From contig NZ_AUNE01000036.1 in NCBI RefSeq assembly GCF_000447755.1, forward strand, positions 1 to 64,000: DNA of 64,000 bases, given 5' to 3'. The position numbers and the translations under genes are program-made. Source of the DNA: Bacteriovorax sp. BSW11_IV. GTDB taxonomy: Bacteria; Bdellovibrionota; Bacteriovoracia; Bacteriovoracales; Bacteriovoracaceae. The notes beneath the pieces were generated by a model. It saw only the letters and a program-made list of their open reading frames with translations, ran no database searches and was not told the DNA's origin. Of this stretch, positions 50,671-57,886 are shown in pieces (the stretch's first letter is position 1; every line of letters starts with the position of its first letter).

Positions 50671-51993
50671 ATGAATAAAGTGGCCGTTTTTGGTCTTGGT
50701 CGCTCAGGGATGTCGGCCATTAAATTTTTAAACCACCTAGGTGTTCAAACCTATGTTGTAAATATGGGGGAGCTCAGTTCATGGCCAGCTGGTGAAGAGC
50801 TCTTTAAGCTTGTGCCCAAAGACCAGTGCTTTTCTCAAGACGACTCTAAGACTAGCGATCTATTGGCCCAAATGGATGCCATTATTTTAAGTCCAGGAAT
50901 AGCCAGAGAACATTCTATATTAGTAAAGGCCCTTGCTAACGGGGTTGAAGTTATCAATGAGATTGAACTGGCGCTAAGACATATTCAAATTCCCATCATT
51001 GGAATCACGGGGACTAATGGAAAAACCACAACAACGACCATTTGCGAAGAGATCTTCAAGGCCTCTGGTGTTAGCGCCTTTGTCGGGGGTAATATTGGTA
51101 TTCCTTTTTGTGATTATGCTTTGACTCATCTTAGAGATGGGCAAAAATGTGAAGTGGCCGTTCTTGAACTTTCAAGTTTTCAGCTTGAGAGTACTCCTTC
51201 TCTCAAACCAAAGAAAGCGGCCATCTTAAATATCTATCCTAACCATGGTGAGCGCTATGAGAATGTTCGCGATTACGCTCGCGCTAAGGTGAATATTGCC
51301 AATAAGATGGACTCTTCTGATACGCTCTTTATTTGCGAAAATGAAGAGGGGCTGCACGGCCTTTTAAATCATATTCACTGTGAGCTTAAAGTACTTAAGG
51401 CCGAAACAGAACAGGCCATTCGAAGTGCCTTGTCCGATTATTCATTGTCTGAATTTAAACTTCTTGGAGTTCATAATTTATCAAATCTTCTTTTTGCGAT
51501 TGAGCTCACTAAAGATATGGGCGCTACGAAAGAGGGGATTCAAAAGACTATCAATAGCTTTTGTGGAGTGGCGTTTAGGCTTCAATATGTGCCCACAAAA
51601 TATAAGTTTGAGGCCTTTAATGATGCCAAAAGTACGAATTGGGATGCCACTTTAACGGCCCTTAATTCCTTCCTAGGTCGGAAGTCTCCCTTGTGGCTCA
51701 TTATCGGTGGTCAGGAGCGCGGACGCGGGGACTCTATATTGCCCTACTTGAACGAGATACGTGAAAAGGCCGCAAAGATTATTTTTATAGGGCACGTTGG
51801 TCCACAACTTCTAAATGAAGTGGGCGACAAAGTTGACTCTCTTTATTTAGAATCTTTGGATAAGGTTAAAGACTATGTGGTTTCACAGGATTTTACAGGG
51901 GACCTTTTATTTTCTCCTGCATTTCCGTCTTTTGATCAATTTAAGGATTATACTCATAGAGGCAGAGTGTTCAATGAACTCTTTGGCAAATAG
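50671..51993 (+). CDS. murD: UDP-N-acetylmuramoylalanine--D-glutamate ligase
   Basis: MurD adds D-glutamate to UDP-MurNAc-Ala in peptidoglycan synthesis. The 440 residues have the N-terminal UDP-binding Rossmann fold (VFGLGRSGMSAIKFL), a SPGIARE motif, the ATP-binding GITGTNGKTTTTT (about 110), ELSSFQLESTPSL, NIYPNHGERYENVRDYARAK and the C-terminal NDAKSTNWDATLTAL and GGQERGRG segments. No other mur or dcw gene is adjacent, so the gene is separated from the usual cluster. AAGGT lies upstream of the ATG. A small convergent exported ORF follows. Confidence 0.95.
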   Translation: MNKVAVFGLGRSGMSAIKFLNHLGVQTYVVNMGELSSWPAGEELFKLVPKDQCFSQDDSKTSDLLAQMDAIILSPGIAREHSILVKALANGVEVINEIELALRHIQIPIIGITGTNGKTTTTTICEEIFKASGVSAFVGGNIGIPFCDYALTHLRDGQKCEVAVLELSSFQLESTPSLKPKKAAILNIYPNHGERYENVRDYARAKVNIANKMDSSDTLFICENEEGLHGLLNHIHCELKVLKAETEQAIRSALSDYSLSEFKLLGVHNLSNLLFAIELTKDMGATKEGIQKTINSFCGVAFRLQYVPTKYKFEAFNDAKSTNWDATLTALNSFLGRKSPLWLIIGGQERGRGDSILPYLNEIREKAAKIIFIGHVGPQLLNEVGDKVDSLYLESLDKVKDYVVSQDFTGDLLFSPAFPSFDQFKDYTHRGRVFNELFGK

Positions 51994-51997
51994 GGGT

Positions 51998-52138
51998 TTA
52001 GAAAGAAGTCTGAACCTGGATATTTTGTGAACTAGGATTTCTTTTAAAGTCTTTAGTTCTAATTGAGTCGGCAATCGCGATTTTAAAAGCGAAGACGGCA
52101 AGTATGATAAAAACAATTTTAGCGTATGCAACTTTCAT
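51998..52138 (-). CDS. 46-residue putative exported protein
   Basis: ATG at 52138 (complement), preceded by AGAGAGGGAAAA, opens a 46-residue ORF ending at TAA 51998-52000. The translation is MKVAYAKIVFIILAVFAFKI followed by AIADSIRTKDFKRNPSSQNI and a QVQTSF end. The N-terminus is a plausible signal peptide or signal anchor. It fills the 206-bp interval between murD and the Xaa-Pro aminopeptidase gene, in the opposite direction. Not recognised. Confidence 0.6.
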   Translation of the reverse strand: MKVAYAKIVFIILAVFAFKIAIADSIRTKDFKRNPSSQNIQVQTSF

Positions 52139-52199
52139 TTTTCCCTCTCTTTACGGGGTCTTATCGGAAGAGTGAAAAAAAACTATAGTGTGGTAATTT

Positions 52200-53918
52200 A
52201 TGACAGCAAAATTTTTCCTTAATCGCGATGAAGTGAAGAGCAATGTGTCTCAGTTTTTAAACTTCATGAATAGCAACGGCCTAAGTGCTTTCTATGTTTC
52301 AAGCTTTGACCAATACATTAATGAGTATGTGCCAAGACCTGAGTGTTGGCGCTATTACGTCACAGGCTTTACTGGTTCAATGGCCGAAGTTTTAGTTATG
52401 CCTGACGGTAAGATTCACCTTTTTGTTGATGGTCGCTACCATGAGCAGGCCGACAACGAAGTTGATGCCAGTACATGTGTGGTTCACAAATGTGCATTCT
52501 ATCCAGACATTTTACCGGCCATGCGTGCTCTTATTGAAGAGCATAAAGTCCAAAAAATTGGGGTGGCCAGCAAAAGAACACCAAACTCACTAGGACAATC
52601 TCTTTTTAATGGCCTTGATGTTGTGTCTTTTTCTGATGAAGACTTAAAGAAATTTGTTTCTTTCAATGAATATACATTTGCGAGTTCAGCATTTTTATTA
52701 CCTGAAACTCTAAATTTTGAGAGCTTCTCTACAAAAGCGTCAAAGATTTTAAAAGAGGGGGAGGCCTTTTTTATTAGTGCCATGGATAGCGTTTCTTGGA
52801 TTTCAAATATCAGGGCCTATCAATTTCCTTACCAGAGCTCTATCGCGGCCAAAGCTTTTTTTACAAATAAAGAGCTTCACCTCTTTGTTCCAAATACAGA
52901 ACTCGTAAATGAAGACATTAAAAAAATCTATAGGGTTTACGACGATAGTTTGACAACGATGGCAAAGGTCTTCTCAACTCTCAAGGCCAATAAAGTTTAC
53001 TTTGATAGCGATAAAACTTCTTATGCAGATAAAGCTCTTTTAGATACAGCTTTTGGTCATACATTAACTCATGCTCCTCTAGGGCTTGTTCGTTACCACT
53101 CTTTTAAAACTGAAAATGAGCTTAACGAATTTAGAAAATCATTCAATAGTGGGGATCAGGCCATTTTTAATACGCTTAAGGAAGTTAAAGAAAAGGCCAG
53201 TGCAGGAGAGTTTTTAAGTGAAACTGAAATGAGAGATCTTCTTGAGAGCAATTACAAAAATCAAGGGGCCTATGCTCAAAGTTTTAGCACGATCTCTGGC
53301 GTTGGCGCCAACGGTTCTATTATTCACTACTCAACGCCAAGTTCTAAGAAGGCCACTAAAGGAGATTTATATCTTCTCGATTCTGGTGGCTACTTTGAAA
53401 GTGGATTTGCTACAGATACAACGAGAACTGTGGCCATCGCTGATGAGCCTAATGAAGAGCAAAAAAGAATGTATACTTTAGTGCTTAAAGGTCTTTTACA
53501 AGTTCAAAATGCCATTTTCCCCGAAGGAACTTGGGGAGCACAATTGGATTCTCTCGCACGCTTTCAGATGAGAAGTTTAGGTTATGACTATGCCCATGGC
53601 ACAGGTCATGGTGTGGGAATTAATGTACACGAAGGTAATTTCAGATTATCACCGACGTCTAATATTCCTCTAAAAGCAGGTCAAGTGGGATCAATCGAGC
53701 CAGGAATTTATATTCCTGGTCTCGGGGGTGTTCGTTTAGAGAATATTGCCATTGTCCAAAAGCACCCAACTCTTAAAGGCATGTTGTGTTTTGAAAATCT
53801 TGTCTATATTGGATTTGATCACTCATTGATTGAACAAGAGCTTCTAACCAAACAAGAAAAAGTTTGGCTAGAAGAATATGAAAGTGAATGTCACAAGCGT
53901 GGAAGAAGCTTTCTATAA
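52200..53918 (+). CDS. Xaa-Pro aminopeptidase (M24B)
   Basis: This 572-residue dinuclear metallopeptidase removes N-terminal residues before proline. It has three creatinase-like domains. The C-terminal pita-bread domain holds the metal ligands: Asp in LLDSGGYFESGFATDTTRTVA, His in AHGTGHGVGINVHEG (about 465), Glu in SIEPGIYIPG and Glu in VRLENIAIV. The length resembles long-form (eukaryotic-like) APP1 rather than the 440-residue E. coli PepP. No signal peptide. Its 3' end overlaps the convergent metalloprotease gene by 28 bp. Confidence 0.92.
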   Translation: MTAKFFLNRDEVKSNVSQFLNFMNSNGLSAFYVSSFDQYINEYVPRPECWRYYVTGFTGSMAEVLVMPDGKIHLFVDGRYHEQADNEVDASTCVVHKCAFYPDILPAMRALIEEHKVQKIGVASKRTPNSLGQSLFNGLDVVSFSDEDLKKFVSFNEYTFASSAFLLPETLNFESFSTKASKILKEGEAFFISAMDSVSWISNIRAYQFPYQSSIAAKAFFTNKELHLFVPNTELVNEDIKKIYRVYDDSLTTMAKVFSTLKANKVYFDSDKTSYADKALLDTAFGHTLTHAPLGLVRYHSFKTENELNEFRKSFNSGDQAIFNTLKEVKEKASAGEFLSETEMRDLLESNYKNQGAYAQSFSTISGVGANGSIIHYSTPSSKKATKGDLYLLDSGGYFESGFATDTTRTVAIADEPNEEQKRMYTLVLKGLLQVQNAIFPEGTWGAQLDSLARFQMRSLGYDYAHGTGHGVGINVHEGNFRLSPTSNIPLKAGQVGSIEPGIYIPGLGGVRLENIAIVQKHPTLKGMLCFENLVYIGFDHSLIEQELLTKQEKVWLEEYESECHKRGRSFL

Positions 53919-54715
53919 GTAAAGAAAACCACGGCCCCTAACATAATCATAAGAACATAAGGGGCCTTGTTTTCATCACTGTGATCGTGGGCCGAATGGT
54001 CGTGATTGTGGTGGACATCTGTGTCGATATAATCGGGCCTAATCGTCGAGCAAAAGCCCCCAAAAGGCTGCTCTTTCGGATATAAAAAGCTTAGTCCCTC
54101 GATATCATCCCAACCTAATTTTGTTCTCGATTCCAAACTCTCTGCATACATGAGGGCCTCACGAAAACGTGAGTGACCTAGACCAAGGGCATGACCAATT
54201 TCATGTGCGACAACGCTGATTTTTTCATCGATAGACATGCTTTGAAATCTATTTGTTGCAGTGTCGTTAATAAGAACAATGGCCCCATTGATGGTTTTAC
54301 CATTGGTATTATTTGGCAGGGCCTTGGCTAGAATGCGATCATCTGGAAAATTGATTGTCGCTTCTTCATTACAGCTAATAAGAATATTATCACTTACAAC
54401 CAGATCGGGATTGATATCACAATCAGAAGAAGAGTTTGTGCAAAGGGAGTCTGTATAAAATGCCGTAGAAACAGATCTTGTGCCGGCCTCTGATAGAGTA
54501 AGGCGACTTGTTGGGGCCGTGTTCCAAAAGCGCAATGCAGTTTGTGAAATCAGGTAGAGCCACTCACTTGTGTCTATTCCTGAATTTACGCAATTGTCTG
54601 CAAAGTAGAGTTTTACCTCATCTTCTGTGAATGCGGCCCCAGCAGTGTTGTTAAGTGTGAATCCCCAAGACGAAGTCTGGAAAAATAATATAAGGGCAAT
54701 TAAACTTGTTTTCAT
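53891..54715 (-). CDS. Matrixin-like metalloprotease with His-rich stretch and C-terminal membrane anchor
   Basis: The 274-residue protein has a signal peptide (MKTSLIALILFFQTSSWG), a M10-type catalytic domain with HEIGHALGLGH (171-181, HExxHxxGxxH), a Met-turn at ALMYAES (Met189), then the usual WDDIEGLSFLYP end. After the domain follow a His/Asp-rich segment (His at 235, 236, 238, 240, 243, 245), a transmembrane helix (251-266) and a basic RKLLPRL tail. This looks like a C-terminal sorting or anchor signal. The start overlaps the upstream gene's stop by four bases (ATGA). Function unknown; an extracytoplasmic protease is inferred. Confidence 0.85.
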   Translation of the reverse strand: MKTSLIALILFFQTSSWGFTLNNTAGAAFTEDEVKLYFADNCVNSGIDTSEWLYLISQTALRFWNTAPTSRLTLSEAGTRSVSTAFYTDSLCTNSSSDCDINPDLVVSDNILISCNEEATINFPDDRILAKALPNNTNGKTINGAIVLINDTATNRFQSMSIDEKISVVAHEIGHALGLGHSRFREALMYAESLESRTKLGWDDIEGLSFLYPKEQPFGGFCSTIRPDYIDTDVHHNHDHSAHDHSDENKAPYVLMIMLGAVVFFTYRKLLPRL

Positions 54716-55389
54716 AAATCAAACTCTACTTTTCCGAAGTGATAGTTCACGCTAATGATATAGCTCCAAGCACGAGATTCACTGTCTTCAATGTTAAAGA
54801 TATGGAAATCAGCACTTGCTCCCCAGTTGGGATCAAATTTTCCACTGGCACCCAACGTCAGGATAAGATTTTGAGAAACCGAACTTCCTTCCGGCATAGG
54901 AAATTCATCAACGCTATTTCCGTTTTGAAGTGTTTGTGTTCCGCCATCTAGACTTAGGCGAACCCACGAAAGTCCAAGACCTGCATTAAGGGCGAAACTC
55001 TCGTTAAACTCATAAGCAAATTTAGACACGAGATGAAAATTCCAACGGCCTGTATTTTCATCAGCGCCTTTATGGGGCAAGCTCATTCCAAATTCTGGAA
55101 GCCAGCTTAGGCTCTTGTCATAGAGATATGTTTTTAGACCTACGGTGAGATAGGGGGTGAAGCTGAAAGATTCAGTACCACCATTTTCGTCGACTTGAAC
55201 ATGACCGACAAATTCAGTTAAGCTTCCAACTCCAAAATAAAGATCATCAATATAAGGTTTTTTATGGTGATTAGTGCGTACAGCTTTTTTTACACTTCTT
55301 TTTGGTCGTGTTTTTTGACGTGAATTCGTCTGTGCTAATGTCCCAACGCTCAGTAAAATTACGAGGAGCGCCAAAAGTCCTTTTTTCAT
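54712..55389 (-). CDS. Beta-barrel-like outer-membrane protein
   Basis: From ATG 55389 the protein has 225 residues with a signal peptide (MKKGLLALLVILLSVGTLAQ), then a basic stretch (RQKTRPKRSVKKAVRTNHHKK) and repeated alternating strands (LYFGVGSLTEFVGHV, SFTPYLTVGLKTYL, FALNAGLGLSWVRLSL, LILTLGASGKF, YIISVNYHFGKVEF), typical of small OmpW/OmpA-like barrels. I chose 55389 because AAGG lies six bases upstream; ATG 55395 is in frame. It overlaps the metalloprotease gene by 4 bp (ATGA), implying coupled translation. Confidence 0.75.
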   Translation of the reverse strand: MKKGLLALLVILLSVGTLAQTNSRQKTRPKRSVKKAVRTNHHKKPYIDDLYFGVGSLTEFVGHVQVDENGGTESFSFTPYLTVGLKTYLYDKSLSWLPEFGMSLPHKGADENTGRWNFHLVSKFAYEFNESFALNAGLGLSWVRLSLDGGTQTLQNGNSVDEFPMPEGSSVSQNLILTLGASGKFDPNWGASADFHIFNIEDSESRAWSYIISVNYHFGKVEFDL

Positions 55390-55502
55390 AAACATCCTTG
55401 TTCGTGCACTAGAATTGAAACAGTAAGGCCTTCATTTGACAACTTTTTTATTTCATAAGCTCGCACTTCGATTTAAAATTTACCAAAAAACAAAGGATTG
55501 TT

Positions 55503-56612
55503 ATGTTCGAAAATTTCAATATTCCCGCTGAGCTAATACCAAGTGACCCACGATTTGGATGTGGTCCTTCTCTTATCCCGATGAGCTATGTCGAATCTTT
55601 ACTTGCCACTGGCCCTCATTTACTTGGGACAAGTCATAGACAAGATGCCTTTAAAAAGATGTTTAAGGAAATCCAAGACGGATTGAAAAAGTATTTTGAA
55701 GTTCCTGCTGATTACGAAGTTGTTATTGGTAATGGGGGCGCAACATTCTTATTCGATATGATTGGTCTTGGTATAGTAAAAGAAAAAGCTGTTCACTATA
55801 CATGTGGCGAGTTTTCAAATAAGTGGTTTAAATCATCTGACTCAATTCCGTGGATTTCTGCAGAGGAGAGGGCCTTTGATTATGGCCAAGGCGTGAGCTA
55901 TTCAAATCATAAAGAGTTTGACCTCGTTGCAGTAACTTTAAATGAAACTTCAACTGGTGTTCAAATTGATGAACTACCTTCTGTAAATGATGATCAAATT
56001 CTTGCCATCGATGCGACTTCAGGAGCCGGACAAGTTCCATGTGATGTATCTAAAACAGATATCTTTTTCTTTTCTCCGCAAAAAGTTTTTGCAAGTGAAG
56101 GTGGTATATTTGTTGCCATCATGTCACCAAAAGCGATTAAAAGATCTGAAGAAGTGGCCAAGCTAGGACGCTACATTCCTGAGATTATGAGCTGGAAGCA
56201 GGCCATCGAAAATTGTCGTAAGAATTCAACTTATAACACTCCTTCAATTACATCATTGTTCTTTTTAAATGAACAAGTGAAGGAAATGAATAAACTTGGA
56301 TACAAGAAGTGCCAAGAACTCGCTCAGAAAAAAGCTGATCTTCTCTATGGTTGGGCAAAAGAAAAGTCGTACTTAAGTGCTTACGTGACTGAAGATAAAT
56401 TCAAATCAACGGCCGTGGCAACTATTGATATCGATGATAAATATTCGGCAGATGACCTTTGCAAAGTTTTACTTGATAAGAGAATTGCCTACGGGATTGA
56501 TGCCTATAGAAAGCTTGGGCGTAATCAATTTAGAATTTCAATGTTCCACAATATTAAAATTGAAGACCTTGAGAAGCTGACGAAAATTATTTCTAAGGCC
56601 ATTGAAGGGTAA
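55503..56612 (+). CDS. serC: Phosphoserine aminotransferase, actinobacterial type
   Basis: This 369-residue PLP enzyme makes 3-phosphoserine in serine synthesis. It shows IPAELIPSDPRFGCGPS, LGTSHRQ, VIGNGGATFLFD, LNETSTGVQI, AIDATSGAGQVP and FFFSPQKVFASEGG with the PLP lysine (about 193), then CRKNSTYNTPSI and YRKLGRNQFRISMF. This is the divergent group of SerC typical of Mycobacterium and other Actinobacteria, not the E. coli type. AAAGGA precedes the ATG. A strong hairpin follows and is shared with tgt on the other strand. Confidence 0.92.
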   Translation: MFENFNIPAELIPSDPRFGCGPSLIPMSYVESLLATGPHLLGTSHRQDAFKKMFKEIQDGLKKYFEVPADYEVVIGNGGATFLFDMIGLGIVKEKAVHYTCGEFSNKWFKSSDSIPWISAEERAFDYGQGVSYSNHKEFDLVAVTLNETSTGVQIDELPSVNDDQILAIDATSGAGQVPCDVSKTDIFFFSPQKVFASEGGIFVAIMSPKAIKRSEEVAKLGRYIPEIMSWKQAIENCRKNSTYNTPSITSLFFLNEQVKEMNKLGYKKCQELAQKKADLLYGWAKEKSYLSAYVTEDKFKSTAVATIDIDDKYSADDLCKVLLDKRIAYGIDAYRKLGRNQFRISMFHNIKIEDLEKLTKIISKAIEG

Positions 56613-56643
56613 AAAAAAAGACCAGCATTGCTGGTCTTTTTTA
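56611..56643. terminator. Bidirectional intrinsic terminator between serC and tgt
   Basis: GACCAGC (56620-56626) and GCTGGTC (56630-56636) form the stem; it is flanked by an A-run on the left and a T-run (56637-56642) on the right, so it works for both convergent genes. Confidence 0.85.
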
Positions 56644-56647
56644 TTTT

Positions 56648-57790
56648 TTATTCTCTGTCGTCTTTTTTGTAATTGGCCAAGAACTCTTCTTTAAATTCTT
56701 TGTAACGATCTTGTAGGATCGCTTCACGAGCACGCTCAGCTAGGCCTTTATAGAAGGCAATATTGTGAGTTGTCGTAAGAGTTGCACCAAGAATCTCATT
56801 GGAATCAAAAAGGTGCTTCACATAACTTCTTGTGAAGTTTTGGCAAGTATAACAAGTACAGTTAGGTTCAACTGGAAAAAAGTCACGTCGATAATTTCTG
56901 TGACGAATTCTGATCTTACCTCTGTTTGTAAATAGAGTTCCACCACGAGCGAATTTTGTAGGGATGATACAATCACTCATATCAATTCCGTGTTCCCAAA
57001 TCATTAGAAGGTCTTCGGGATTACCTACACCCATAACGTAGCGTGGTTTATCAACTGGCATAAGTGGAGCAGTGAACTTAACAATCTTCTCCATCAACTC
57101 TGGGCCCTCTCCAACTGATACACCACCAATGGCGTATCCAGGAAGGTCTCTTTTTACAAGTTCATCAACACATTCTTTTCTGTATTCATCATAAGTAGAG
57201 CCTTGAATGATTCCAAAAAGGGCCTGCTTAGGATTTTTCCAAGCAGCAATACAGCGATCCAACCAACGGTGAGTTCTGTCGATTGAGTTCTTTGTATATT
57301 CTTTTGTTGCAGGATAAGGAATACACTCATCAAAGGCCATCATGATATCTGAACCTAGATTTTGTTGAATATCGATTGAAGTCTCAGGAGAGAGCATGAT
57401 CTTCTTTCCGTCCTGATCTTTAAATTCGGCCCCTTCTTCTTTCAAACTCTTTTTTTGAAGTGAGAATACTTGGAATCCACCTGAGTCTGTTAGAATTGGT
57501 CTTGGCCATGCCATCCATTTATGAAGTCCACCGGCCTTTTTAATCAGGTCTGAACCTGGAGAAAGATGAAGGTGGTATGTATTAGATAGAATAATTTTTG
57601 TATCCATATCTTCTAGCACTTGTGGCTGAAGAGCTTTCATTGCTCCGTGAGTACCAACAGGCATGAAAACTGGAGTTGGAATATCTCCGTGTGGTGTTCT
57701 GATGATTCCCGCTCTGGCACCAGTGTGCTTATCAACGTGAACCACTTCAAATGTAAAATGTTCTTTAACTTGATCTTGGATTCTAGTCAT
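56648..57790 (-). CDS. tgt: tRNA-guanine transglycosylase (queuine tRNA-ribosyltransferase)
   Basis: The 380-residue enzyme exchanges guanine-34 for a preQ1 base in tRNAs with GUN anticodons. Motifs are PTPVFMPVGTHGAMK, ILTDSGGFQVFSL with the catalytic Asp, GYAIGGVSVGEG, MGVGNPEDLL, IIPTKFARGGTLFTNRG and the zinc site CTCYTCQNF followed by a His further on. The length is normal. No queC-F or queA genes are near. It converges with serC over a shared terminator. Confidence 0.95.
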   Translation of the reverse strand: MTRIQDQVKEHFTFEVVHVDKHTGARAGIIRTPHGDIPTPVFMPVGTHGAMKALQPQVLEDMDTKIILSNTYHLHLSPGSDLIKKAGGLHKWMAWPRPILTDSGGFQVFSLQKKSLKEEGAEFKDQDGKKIMLSPETSIDIQQNLGSDIMMAFDECIPYPATKEYTKNSIDRTHRWLDRCIAAWKNPKQALFGIIQGSTYDEYRKECVDELVKRDLPGYAIGGVSVGEGPELMEKIVKFTAPLMPVDKPRYVMGVGNPEDLLMIWEHGIDMSDCIIPTKFARGGTLFTNRGKIRIRHRNYRRDFFPVEPNCTCYTCQNFTRSYVKHLFDSNEILGATLTTTHNIAFYKGLAERAREAILQDRYKEFKEEFLANYKKDDRE

Positions 57791-57842
57791 TTGTTTCTCT
57801 TATAATTTCAATTGATTAGGATTGGGGCACCATAGCATGGAC

Positions 57843-57880
57843 TGACCCCAGGGGCCAGACAAATGTCTGGAGTGGGGTCA
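57843..57880. repeat. REP-like double palindrome
   Basis: Outer arms TGACCCCA (57843-57850) and TGGGGTCA (57873-57880) enclose a perfect inner hairpin CCAGACA-AA-TGTCTGG (57855-57870). This 38-bp element is GC-rich against an AT-rich background and lies between tgt and the FHA protein gene (both minus strand). It resembles extragenic palindromic repeats; only one copy is in the window. Confidence 0.6.
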
Positions 57881-57886
57881 AAATTG

